DNA from: Pseudomonadales bacterium
GTDB taxonomy: Bacteria; Pseudomonadota; Gammaproteobacteria; Pseudomonadales; Azotimanducaceae
Direction: 5' to 3'
NCBI GenBank assembly: GCA_012103505.1
Contig: WLWP01000001.1
Location: forward strand, 2,294,001-2,358,000
Length of the DNA stretch: 64,000 nucleotides
A model generated the notes under the pieces. That model was not told the DNA's origin and made no database searches. It saw only the letters and a list, made by a program, of their open reading frames with translations. The position numbers and the translations under genes were made by a program. Shown in pieces: positions 42,895 to 51,591 of this stretch; the stretch's first letter is position 1; each line of letters starts with the position of its first letter.

Positions 42895-45800
42895 GGTAAC
42901 TCCTCAATTCCACCTTTTTGCCACCACTGTTTCGCGAGTGGTTCGGGCTCAGGCCACAAACGATCAAGCGTGTTGGCATCGTACAGAACCCCGCCCTTAA
43001 TGACGTACCTTAGGGTTAAGGTGTTGCGCAGATCATCCAATGGATTGTTTTCCAACACTAAAACATCTGCCAGCTTGCCAACTTCGAGCGAGCCTAAATC
43101 AGCGGCGGCGCCAATCAACTCAGCACCACCGAGCGTGGCTTGATAGAGAGCCTCCGCATTACTGAGACCACCGCGTGCAAGTGCCCAGAGCTCCCAGTGA
43201 TAGCCTAAACCCTGGAGCTGTCCGTGCGCACCAACGCCAAGCTCCCCACCTGCGCGCTTTATAGCGACTGCAGAACGCGCGATCTCATCGGTGACATACT
43301 CGCTGCCGTGGAACCAAGCGCGTCGCAAGGCCCGCTTTGCCAAGAAATCATAGGGCATGAAACGCCGTACCTTGTCATCATCATAGGGACTGGCATGCGT
43401 ATAGAACCAATTTTCGCCGAAGGGTCCACCATAGGAAACCAACAAAGTTGGTGTGTATCCAAGTCTCACCCGTCCCGCCAATTGCACGACGTCGTCATAG
43501 AGCCGCGGCTGAGGTAAGGCATGCTCCTGGCCATGGAAACCGTCGATCATCATCGTCAAGTTGGTCTTCAGATCCGCGCCACCCTCGCTGGTCACGCGCA
43601 GCTGTAAATCATTGGCGGCTTTGATCAACCATTGGCGCTGTTTTCTTGACCCACTTAGATAGGCTTTAACCGTGCTTACGCGGTACTTTTCCTTGTAGCG
43701 TCGCAACACGGCGACGGCTTGTTGATAAGACTCAAACTCATTGTCGCTAAAGACTCCAGGACCGGTCGAAAACGCACGCGGGCCAGCCACGAAACCCGCG
43801 TCGATATTGTCCTTGAGCGCCAATACAGAGACTGTGGATGGCTGGACATCCAAACCTGTGGTCACGCCATAAGCTAGATTTGCTAAGAGCGGCCAAGGCG
43901 ACGGTTCGTTCAACTCCGCCATCGCCCCATAATGTGCATGGGTATCGATAAACCCTGGTAACAAGTAAGTCCCCGTGACGTCGATCGTCTTTGTATCGGC
44001 GGTCAGCTGCAAGTCTTGAGCAGCTCCGACAAAGCTAATCCGACCTTTTTCAGACAACACTGTAGCGTCAGCCAATATCTCACCCGTGGGTCGAATAACG
44101 GTACCACCAACCAAGGCAATTGGGCTTTGCGGTTCACTTCGGGGTTCGTAGATCGAAATGTCGAAGGTCGCCACGGCCGCGTTATCCTCGAGTAGAGATC
44201 CATCTATAGCGGCCTCGGGGCCGTCGGCTACCTCCTCGGAAAAATTTATGCTCTCAATCGCGCGCCGATGTAACTCACTACCACTACTCCAGTACACCAC
44301 TGATCCCGACTCGTCCCAGCCCATGTAGTCAGCACCAATATCGGTGAGTTTTGCCAACGGTAGGTTTGGTTTCGCGAGATTGATTTTTTGCTGTTTCAGT
44401 TCTGGGATCGGTTCTACAACATAAAGCTGATGCGCATGTTTGATCAGAATGTGCTTGCCAGAGGGGCTCATCCGCATCCTTTGTGGATTACCCAAATCTC
44501 CCGCGTAGTAAATCCCAGGCGCAGTAGCCAATAAGTGTTCCTTCCGGTCCGTGCCATCAAATTTAACCGAAACGAGCCCGTGAGCGGCCTTCCTCGGGTT
44601 TGGGCTCGCACCGATATACAGATAGATGCGTTCCGTCTCTGGGCCGAAGTGAGGCGATGTCAGGCCTCGTGTGGGCAGCACAAAGTGTTCTTGCCGTTCT
44701 TGCGTGCCTCGCCCACGGGTCGAAACCCATATCAAGTCTGCGCCAGTGACTTGATTCCAGGTCACTTCCCGCCGCTCAAATTCTATACCGCTGCCACGAA
44801 GTGCAAATATACGTTTGCCATCGGGACTCCAAACCGGATCAGTATAGTAACCACCTGCACTAGTGAGCCCTGTTCTCTTAGCACCCACCCTCGCTCTCTG
44901 TTTAACAATCGCGCCAACACCATCCTGCCACGATACATAGGCTATTTCTCGACCGTCTGGAGACCAGGTTGGCATTGCAGCGTTTAAACCCCTTGGCGAG
45001 ATCGCAACTGCTTCTGCCGTTGCAAATTCGTAGGTGTAGATTCGCCCAAATGCATGAAACGCGGCGTGTTTGCCATCAGGAGATATGTCAGGATGACCCA
45101 GAATGCGTGATCGAACCGGTCCAAGCCCAACCCGACTACTCGGGGCTTTGCTTACCGCGACCTTTTTTTGCACGTCAACGCGAAGTGGGATTTCTTCTAC
45201 GTCTCGCGATGCAATGTCGACAGAGATGATCTTGCCACCCCGAGACGTGATGACACGCTTGCTATCGGATGTGAAGGCATAACCTGGCAGCAAGTCCCGT
45301 GTGTACCTTGCTTCCTGTTCGTCGCGTTGCACAGGAAATGCTAGCCATCGATCTTTGCCGCTCTCAAGATGTCGTATTCGTAGCCCGGTCTGCTGTTGAT
45401 GCCGGGTGCCATAAACCAACCACTCGCCATCGGGACTAACGATCGGCCGAAAGGCGCTACCTGGTGCATTGGTTAAAATATCTTCCTGTCCGCGTGCCAG
45501 GTCCCTACGCGCGATCTGCCACATCGGGAATTTAAGGTTGTAGCCTGGACCACCGCTCTTACGTGCGTAATAGAGGTAGCGCTGATTCAGACCAAATACC
45601 CCACCGAGTGCGTTGTGTTGCTGACTTCTGGGCACATCGCTCTTTGATTTGGCAAATGTGATTTGTACCCCAGAGCCGCCGTTCACCGAATAGGACCACA
45701 GTTCGAACGTCGCCATCTCCATCGTCCGTTTCGAGACCAAGACACGCTTGCCGTCCGGCGACCACGCCGGAGATGCAAATAGGATCCGGGACTTTGAATC

Positions 45801-46181
45801 ACTGAGCTGTTCTTCCTTTTGTTCAATAAGGTCATAGAGCCAGAGTTCTTCATTACCACTCTGATCACTGATGAAGGCCACGTAGCGCCCGTCAGGCGAC
45901 CAAGCGGGTTGGCTGTCGAAGGCCATACGTTCAAATAGCGGTATAGCCGTCCCGCCACCAATGGGAAGCTTATAAATGTCTCCGAGCACTTCTAGGATGA
46001 TGGTTTGATCATCAGGGGAGATGTCCAAGGAAAGCCAGGTGACTTCGTCCAGGCTAAATGAAAGTGTTTGCGAGGCGGTTAAGGGTAGTTCACTACCTTC
46101 ACTACTGCCCTCACCGGCACTATCGTCAGCATAAGACGTGGGGCTCCACGACAAGATAAAAAAAAACAAACTGAAAAACAA
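42891..46181 (-). CDS. Beta-propeller amidohydrolase fusion
   Basis: A large secreted enzyme of 1096 residues. After a signal peptide, residues about 40-660 form two TolB-like beta-propeller units with many SPDG repeats (SPDGRYVAF, SPDGKRV, SPDGEWL). The C-terminal part (about 690-1090) is a metal-dependent amidohydrolase with GFIDTHAHYG (the HxH motif) and a late GVGAHGQLQG and ADLGSLEVGKLADVLVL. Members act on amide or cyclic substrates such as peptides or imidazolones. The annotated start is TTG with no good ribosome site, next to a run of nine A at 46158-46166; an alternative GTG start in another frame exists. It overlaps the M81 gene by 4 nt. Confidence 0.88.
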   Translation of the reverse strand: MFFSLFFFILSWSPTSYADDSAGEGSSEGSELPLTASQTLSFSLDEVTWLSLDISPDDQTIILEVLGDIYKLPIGGGTAIPLFERMAFDSQPAWSPDGRYVAFISDQSGNEELWLYDLIEQKEEQLSDSKSRILFASPAWSPDGKRVLVSKRTMEMATFELWSYSVNGGSGVQITFAKSKSDVPRSQQHNALGGVFGLNQRYLYYARKSGGPGYNLKFPMWQIARRDLARGQEDILTNAPGSAFRPIVSPDGEWLVYGTRHQQQTGLRIRHLESGKDRWLAFPVQRDEQEARYTRDLLPGYAFTSDSKRVITSRGGKIISVDIASRDVEEIPLRVDVQKKVAVSKAPSSRVGLGPVRSRILGHPDISPDGKHAAFHAFGRIYTYEFATAEAVAISPRGLNAAMPTWSPDGREIAYVSWQDGVGAIVKQRARVGAKRTGLTSAGGYYTDPVWSPDGKRIFALRGSGIEFERREVTWNQVTGADLIWVSTRGRGTQERQEHFVLPTRGLTSPHFGPETERIYLYIGASPNPRKAAHGLVSVKFDGTDRKEHLLATAPGIYYAGDLGNPQRMRMSPSGKHILIKHAHQLYVVEPIPELKQQKINLAKPNLPLAKLTDIGADYMGWDESGSVVYWSSGSELHRRAIESINFSEEVADGPEAAIDGSLLEDNAAVATFDISIYEPRSEPQSPIALVGGTVIRPTGEILADATVLSEKGRISFVGAAQDLQLTADTKTIDVTGTYLLPGFIDTHAHYGAMAELNEPSPWPLLANLAYGVTTGLDVQPSTVSVLALKDNIDAGFVAGPRAFSTGPGVFSDNEFESYQQAVAVLRRYKEKYRVSTVKAYLSGSRKQRQWLIKAANDLQLRVTSEGGADLKTNLTMMIDGFHGQEHALPQPRLYDDVVQLAGRVRLGYTPTLLVSYGGPFGENWFYTHASPYDDDKVRRFMPYDFLAKRALRRAWFHGSEYVTDEIARSAVAIKRAGGELGVGAHGQLQGLGYHWELWALARGGLSNAEALYQATLGGAELIGAAADLGSLEVGKLADVLVLENNPLDDLRNTLTLRYVIKGGVLYDANTLDRLWPEPEPLAKQWWQKGGIEELP

Positions 46182-46208
46182 TATGGGACAGTCGCAAACG
46201 CACTCGTA

Positions 46209-47012
46209 TCAACTATTAATTCGCACTAAAGACGCCACATAGTCGGTCAACCGTTGAAACTTTGCCACCCCGCCAAAGTGGCTGATCTCATCCCTGTCCA
46301 TCGCGCTTAAGGAGGCGAGTAACGGCTCGATGCTGGCCTTATTCCTGGCGAGATCACTAACTGGCACAAACGTGACCGCAATCACGAACAGAACAAACTG
46401 CTCGTCCAGGCGCAGCAAAGTCTGACTCTCGCTGCGAAAAAACCAATCAGCCGGATCCGCATCCAACAAACTTCGAGTGCTCGAGTCAGTCCGAAAATAT
46501 TCGGCTTCCGCATGTACAAACCAGTTTGCCCGACGAAAAGGTCGACCAATAGGAAGGCGACTAAAAAAACCGTCAACTCTCGTTCCGATTTTGGCATTCA
46601 TCCCTTCAACTGGGGCATGCACCTCAAACAGGGCTTGGCCTAACTTTTCATGCAGCAGCCAGTAACTGGGCGCTGCCAAACACCCAGCCACAAAGCGGTT
46701 TTCATCAGTTGTGTCTATCAGGCAAAGGTCCTCCGCGACCATGGTCCCGACATTCGCTATCCAATCGGGATACCTTTGCTTGCTCAATTCAAGACCAGGT
46801 ATGTCGCATGCAACACGCTCGTAACCGGCCATCGTGCCAACGACATTGGTGTAGTTAGTTTCGAGCTGTAATGACTTATTTGCGAACAAGCTTCCATCCG
46901 GCTGCCATAAGGCAGCTATGTCTATCGGACGGAGCCCTAATCGATGCTTACTGCGCCCTTCAAACCAGGGTGGCTGCTGCCAAAACGCTTCATTTTGCTT
47001 GTTCTCTCCCAT
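46209..47012 (-). CDS. DUF3445 / heme-dependent oxidative N-demethylase-like protein
   Basis: A 267-residue protein of the family first known as DUF3445. This family includes the alpha subunit of a heme-dependent oxidative N-demethylase that releases formaldehyde from secondary amines. The family pattern is visible in the middle and C-terminal parts: GLRPIDIAALWQ, DLCLIDTTDENRFVAGCLAAPSYW, PIGRPFRRANWFVHAEAEYF and WFFRSESQTLLRL. The characterised enzyme also needs flavin and ferredoxin-type partners, none of which is found nearby. It is the first gene of the leftward operon and starts 44 nt from the divergent LLM gene. Confidence 0.85.
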   Translation of the reverse strand: MGENKQNEAFWQQPPWFEGRSKHRLGLRPIDIAALWQPDGSLFANKSLQLETNYTNVVGTMAGYERVACDIPGLELSKQRYPDWIANVGTMVAEDLCLIDTTDENRFVAGCLAAPSYWLLHEKLGQALFEVHAPVEGMNAKIGTRVDGFFSRLPIGRPFRRANWFVHAEAEYFRTDSSTRSLLDADPADWFFRSESQTLLRLDEQFVLFVIAVTFVPVSDLARNKASIEPLLASLSAMDRDEISHFGGVAKFQRLTDYVASLVRINS

Positions 47013-47056
47013 AGGCGTGCAAGAATATCCGCAAAGTCATCACGGACGAAAGCAAC

Positions 47057-47974
47057 ATGAGTAACGGTATTGATTGGGGCGTGCACCTGCCTCACCTAGG
47101 TCGCAACGTGAGCAGAGAGTCGCTCACGCATTTTGCACAAACGCTGGAACAGACCGGTTTACATTCAGCCTGGGTGTCCGACCATGTTTGTTGGCCCAGT
47201 GAAATCGAATCTAAGTACCCATATACCGACGACGGGTCTTTCGCACCGAGTCCAGATATGGCTTGGTTGGACCCACTAGGCACACTCCTTTTCGTCGCGG
47301 GGATCACCGAGAAGCTCCGCCTCGGCACCACCGTCCTCATTCTTCCGTATCGACAACCTGTCGTTACAGCCAAACAGTTAGCGACACTCGATGTGCTGTC
47401 AGGTGGCCGTGTGATCCTCGGCGCTGGTATTGGATGGATGCGCGAAGAAGCAGAGATCCTAGGTATGCCGTGGGACAATCGCGGACAACGCTCCGACGAA
47501 CAACTCGCCCTATTCCATACTTTGTTTAACGATGCGGAACCGGAGTTTTCAGGCAAGTACTACCAAATTCCTAAAGTGGGTTTTGAACCCAAACCGATTC
47601 AGTCCCCTTTTCCTATCTGGATAGGCGGTGCATCAGAAGCTGCCTTTCGTCGCGCGGCCGAATACGGCACGGGCTTTCATGCTGCATTTCAGCCATTAGA
47701 TCTTGTCGTTGAGGAGTTCACTAAAGTGCGCGCTTACGCAGAGACGCGCCAGCGTGATCCGAGCGAGCTCACATTGTCACTGCGACTGTACCTCGACCCG
47801 GCTGGCGTCATGGAACCAAGTAAGTCTATTGCAGGTGGCCAACAAGCGATGCAAGACCGAGTGGGGGAGCTCGCGGACGCTGGGATACACCACATACTCC
47901 TCGATCCTGTCGCTCGAGGGGGTATTGAGGGGCGCCTAGACGCCATCTGCGACTTCATGCAGAACGTCGCATGA
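47057..47974 (+). CDS. LLM-class flavin-dependent oxidoreductase
   Basis: A luciferase-like (beta/alpha)8 enzyme of 305 residues, probably FMN- or F420-dependent. Segments include WGVHLPHLGR at the start, LRLGTTVLILPYRQPVVTAKQLATLDVLSGGRVILGAGIGW near 90-130 and FPIWIGGASEAAFRRAA near 190-206, typical of the TIGR03619-type group. A stop-start spacing of 1 nt links it to the MFS gene. Its position opposite the N-demethylase-like gene suggests that both operons serve one catabolic route (inference). Monooxygenation of an organosulfur or amide substrate is plausible but not shown. Confidence 0.9.
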   Translation: MSNGIDWGVHLPHLGRNVSRESLTHFAQTLEQTGLHSAWVSDHVCWPSEIESKYPYTDDGSFAPSPDMAWLDPLGTLLFVAGITEKLRLGTTVLILPYRQPVVTAKQLATLDVLSGGRVILGAGIGWMREEAEILGMPWDNRGQRSDEQLALFHTLFNDAEPEFSGKYYQIPKVGFEPKPIQSPFPIWIGGASEAAFRRAAEYGTGFHAAFQPLDLVVEEFTKVRAYAETRQRDPSELTLSLRLYLDPAGVMEPSKSIAGGQQAMQDRVGELADAGIHHILLDPVARGGIEGRLDAICDFMQNVA

Positions 47975-47975
47975 A

Positions 47976-49181
47976 GTGAGCCTGAATCCAAATATCCGGC
48001 GACTGCAATGGTTTAGCTTTCTACTGGATCTTAGACTCTATGGACCGTTTGCGATTCTGTATTACGCGGAGGTGGCCGGTTCATTTACCTTGGCAATGTC
48101 GGTTTTCGCAACCACGCAGGTTGTATCGGCCTTCTCCGAAATACCAACAGGGCTGGCCTCCGACCGCCACGGGCGAAAAGTAACGCTAGTCGTAGGCGCG
48201 GTATTTTCCTTCGTCGCAATATTGAGTTATGCGATTGCAGACGGCATCTACTTGCTTCTTGTCGGCGCACTGCTCGAGGGGATTTCCAGATCTCTGTTTT
48301 CCGGCAACAATGCTGCATTCCTCCACGACACTCTCGCTGATGATGGCCATACTGAGCAATACCACCACCACTTCGGTCGCATGGGCTCGATGTTGCAGTT
48401 CGGGCTCGCGGTGGGCGCGCTATTTGGTGGCATCGTCGGACTTTGGTCTTTGACACTGATCTTTTGGTTGACCTTGGTCCCACAAGCGATGGCGATCATC
48501 GTCAGTTTCACATTACGCGAACCCAAAAACAGACAGCCCAGCCAGCAACAAAGTCTGGGTCTCCTGCGAAATGCCTTCGCGCACCTGGTTAAAACCCCTA
48601 GACTAATCTGGTTAGCGCTCGCGCAATCCGTATCATTCGGTTTCGGCGAAGCCAACTTCCAATTTGTTGCGGCATTTTTTAAAACGCTGTGGCCACTGTG
48701 GGCAATCGGCGCCCTACGCACCGCCGCCCATGGCCTCGCTGCGGTAGGATTTTGGCTCTCCGGACCTATCATTGATCGGTTTTCACATTACAAGGTTCTG
48801 ATCTTTTCGAGTGCGTTTGGCCAGGTCGCAAACATCGTGGGTATTGCCATGGCTAATCTCTTCTCACCAATCCTCATGACCAGCCCGTCGTTTGTTTACG
48901 GTGTCAATCAAACGGCCAAGAACCACTTGCTGCAGAAAGACTTCACAGATGAACAGCGCGCAACCCTTGGTTCGATCGTCGCCTTTGCAGGTTCGATCGT
49001 GTTCTTCTTCGCATCGATCGGCATCGGTGCGATTGCAGACTACTTCTCAGCGCAAACGGCGCTCCTCGCTTCCTACGTGATTCAGATCTGGGTCATCCCG
49101 ATCTATATTTGGCTTTTCCGCCAAGAGCCAAAACCACTCTATAACCAGACGCAACTAGCGCCTATGCTTTCGCACACATAA
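47976..49181 (+). CDS. MFS transporter
   Basis: A major facilitator of 401 residues with about 12 membrane spans. Motif A is GLASDRHGRK near residues 50-60. The central cytoplasmic loop is near 185-210 (REPKNRQPSQQQS). The substrate is not clear. The GTG start lies 1 nt after the LLM stop codon, so the two are co-transcribed. An uptake or efflux role for the pathway substrate is plausible, as transporters of this kind are common beside catabolic genes. Confidence 0.9.
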   Translation: MSLNPNIRRLQWFSFLLDLRLYGPFAILYYAEVAGSFTLAMSVFATTQVVSAFSEIPTGLASDRHGRKVTLVVGAVFSFVAILSYAIADGIYLLLVGALLEGISRSLFSGNNAAFLHDTLADDGHTEQYHHHFGRMGSMLQFGLAVGALFGGIVGLWSLTLIFWLTLVPQAMAIIVSFTLREPKNRQPSQQQSLGLLRNAFAHLVKTPRLIWLALAQSVSFGFGEANFQFVAAFFKTLWPLWAIGALRTAAHGLAAVGFWLSGPIIDRFSHYKVLIFSSAFGQVANIVGIAMANLFSPILMTSPSFVYGVNQTAKNHLLQKDFTDEQRATLGSIVAFAGSIVFFFASIGIGAIADYFSAQTALLASYVIQIWVIPIYIWLFRQEPKPLYNQTQLAPMLSHT

Positions 49182-49210
49182 CCGCCGAATGTGTGTGAAG
49201 GGAGAAATCG

Positions 49211-49981
49211 ATGCCGATAGTTCAGTCAGGTAACACAGAAATATATTACGAAGCGAAGGGTCAAGGGCCAGCGCTGATCCTCGCCCACGGCGCCGGTGGC
49301 AATGCCGCAATTTGGTTCAACCAGATCGCTTATTTTAGCCAAACACATCAAGTCATCACCTTCGATCACCGTACCTTTGGTCGTTCACCTGTTCCTAGCG
49401 AACAGATTTCCGTGCAAGATTTTCGCGATGATTTGCTCGCGATCATGGACGACCTTTCTGTCGCTGCAGCCCACATAGTTGGCCAATCGATGGGCGGTTT
49501 TACGGTTCTGCGGACTGCGCTCGACGCACCCGATCGAGTACTCAGCCTAACCTTGAGCGCAACTTCTGGTGGGATCGTGAATCCGAATCCGAGTCCTGCG
49601 CTCAAAAACCTCACATCGAGTGGTGACAACAACGCCCAAGGGGTGCAAGCCACGATGTCAGCGGCAACGAAAGACAAGCCCGCGCTTATGCAACTTTACG
49701 AAAGCATTAACAATTTCAATGTGAACTTCAGCTGGGGACATCTCGCCCATCTACTGGGCAAGGACAGCACAGTCCAACTCGAACAGCTCGCCGACTTGCA
49801 ACCGCCTGCCCTCATCATTGCTGGTAACGAAGACCCTCTCTTCCCCGCCGATTTACTCTCGTCGTTCATTCCTCATTTTCGAAATGGTCGAATCGAGGTC
49901 GTTGCAAACTCTGGGCATTCACCCTACTTTGAGCAACCAGAGACTTTTAACACCCTCTTAGAAGCACACATCAATCAGTAG
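49211..49981 (+). CDS. Alpha/beta-fold hydrolase
   Basis: A soluble hydrolase of 256 residues of the alpha/beta family. The nucleophile elbow is GQSMGGF near residues 94-100 (Ser96 nucleophile), the oxyanion region is HGAGGN near residue 26-31, the acid is likely the Asp in IAGNEDPLF near 205, and the catalytic His is in NSGHSPYFEQP near 238. It most resembles 3-oxoadipate enol-lactonase and related esterases, but the substrate cannot be named. It lies 29 nt after the MFS gene and 34 nt before the SDR gene. Confidence 0.9.
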   Translation: MPIVQSGNTEIYYEAKGQGPALILAHGAGGNAAIWFNQIAYFSQTHQVITFDHRTFGRSPVPSEQISVQDFRDDLLAIMDDLSVAAAHIVGQSMGGFTVLRTALDAPDRVLSLTLSATSGGIVNPNPSPALKNLTSSGDNNAQGVQATMSAATKDKPALMQLYESINNFNVNFSWGHLAHLLGKDSTVQLEQLADLQPPALIIAGNEDPLFPADLLSSFIPHFRNGRIEVVANSGHSPYFEQPETFNTLLEAHINQ

Positions 49982-50015
49982 ACAATCGAAACAATAGACA
50001 ACAAAGGAACATCTG

Positions 50016-50699
50016 ATGGCTAATATTCTAATCACCGGCGCCAATCGAGGCATTGGTCTAGAGCTGACTAAGCAATACGTGCAAGCCGGACATCACGTCG
50101 ATGCATGCTGCAGAAACCCCAGCGGTGCAGATGACTTAAATGCCCTTGCTGGCGACAATGTCGCCGTACACGGACTCATCCCTACCGACGCTGCGTCTGT
50201 TGCTGCGCTGGCCACGAGTATCAGTAGCGTCGACATCCTAATCAACAACGCCGGTGCCGCCGGTCCTGCTCCTGAACAGCAATCAGGGCTTTCCATGGAC
50301 TTTGATGGTTGGCTCGAAACGTTCAACGTCAACACCTTGGCACCGCTACGAGTAGTCCAGGCACTCCACCCTGCACTAAAAGAAGGGACAGATGCCAAGG
50401 CAATTACGATCACGAGCCAGATGGGTGCGTTGGATTTGAATTGGCCTGTTATGTACGCCTACTGCTCTTCAAAGGCGGCGGTAAACAAGGTGATGCGTAT
50501 GCTTTCGGTGGAATTGGTGAAAGACAACATCGCGGTTGGACTCATCCACCCTGGTCATGTCCAGACCGACATGGGCGGACCGAACGCCGAGATCACCGCT
50601 CAGGAAAGTGCTTCAGGCATCATCAGCGTCATTGACGGGATCAGTACGGACAATACGGGCTGCTTTATGAAATGGAACGGCGAAACTCACAACTGGTAA
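50016..50699 (+). CDS. SDR-family oxidoreductase (C-factor-like)
   Basis: A 227-residue short-chain dehydrogenase/reductase. The cofactor motif is TGANRGIG at 7-14, NNAGAAG occurs near 87, the catalytic Ser is in TITSQMGALD near 133, and Tyr-x-x-x-Lys is YCSSK near 149-153. The C-terminus has HPGHVQTDMGG. The sequence resembles the C-factor/carbonyl reductase subgroup. It is the last gene of the rightward operon and ends 4 nt before the end of the convergent GTP cyclohydrolase gene, with no terminator visible between them. Confidence 0.9.
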   Translation: MANILITGANRGIGLELTKQYVQAGHHVDACCRNPSGADDLNALAGDNVAVHGLIPTDAASVAALATSISSVDILINNAGAAGPAPEQQSGLSMDFDGWLETFNVNTLAPLRVVQALHPALKEGTDAKAITITSQMGALDLNWPVMYAYCSSKAAVNKVMRMLSVELVKDNIAVGLIHPGHVQTDMGGPNAEITAQESASGIISVIDGISTDNTGCFMKWNGETHNW

Positions 50700-50703
50700 G
50701 TCG

Positions 50704-51519
50704 TTAGAGTCCTTCAATGTCGTCGTCATTCAAACGGTGTCCCCAGCCTTGCTTGGCTTGGAGATACCGTTTGTTCCATTCGGAAACCCCGAATACGTGT
50801 TTCTCTTGAGTAATTTGATCTAACCCAAAATCGGTCAGGTCCGTTACTTTTTTCGGATTGTTGGTGAGCAACCGAAAAGCCTCGTTACCGACAAAGTGTT
50901 TGATCAGTACCGCTGCATCGGTGAAATCCCGGGAATCATCCGGCAAGCCTAGAGACCGATTCGCCTCGTAGGTGTCTTCTCCTGCATCCTGCAGCAGATA
51001 GGTTGCTGCCTTCGCCCACAGACCAATACCGCGACCTTCGTGACCCGCCATATAAACTAAAAAACCACCACTCGGATCACCCTGGATCCGAGCTATGGCT
51101 GAATCTAGCTGCGGTCCGCAGTCACAACGCTGAGATCCAAAGACGTCACCTGTTAGACAATTGCTATGCACACGCACCAATGGATTCTCAGTGGGTTCCC
51201 CGATGACTAAAACACTATTCACAGCGAGCGGTGAAACCAAGTGCGAAAACAGGTGCTGTCCCCCTCTGGCACTAAGATCTCGCGCCAGGGTATCCACCTG
51301 GGTCAGTTCCGTACTACGGACAGCGGCATACCAGTTAACGGTTACCTTCGCTGACGGCAAATCGATGGGTAGCGGAATCGGTCCCAAGAGGTTGATGGCC
51401 AACTCATCCGGCGCTTCGGGTGTGTGGACGTCAATGAGCTGTCCCTGTTCGTCAATACGCACGAGCTTACCTTCCGCAATAAGGCGTTTTCTAACTTCGG
51501 GGTTGAGGTATGTGAACAT
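50704..51519 (-). CDS. ribA: GTP cyclohydrolase II-like protein
   Basis: Catalyses the first step of riboflavin synthesis, opening GTP and releasing formate and pyrophosphate. The zinc ligands Cys121, Cys132 and Cys134 lie in CLTGDVFGSQRCDCG, and the catalytic region HEGRGIGL near 160-167 and TNNPKK near 219 are conserved. At 271 residues it is longer than the usual 195-200, with an N-terminal extension of about 80 residues and a modified C-terminus ending GWGHRLNDDD. No other rib gene is nearby, so a diverged role in GTP or pterin metabolism cannot be excluded. Confidence 0.88.
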   Translation of the reverse strand: MFTYLNPEVRKRLIAEGKLVRIDEQGQLIDVHTPEAPDELAINLLGPIPLPIDLPSAKVTVNWYAAVRSTELTQVDTLARDLSARGGQHLFSHLVSPLAVNSVLVIGEPTENPLVRVHSNCLTGDVFGSQRCDCGPQLDSAIARIQGDPSGGFLVYMAGHEGRGIGLWAKAATYLLQDAGEDTYEANRSLGLPDDSRDFTDAAVLIKHFVGNEAFRLLTNNPKKVTDLTDFGLDQITQEKHVFGVSEWNKRYLQAKQGWGHRLNDDDIEGL

Positions 51520-51591
51520 TGATTAAGAGAAACAATTGGGGGCGGGTATCTTGCCTCAAAACTTCCGGAGCGCCTATAGCTGCGGGCTGAC

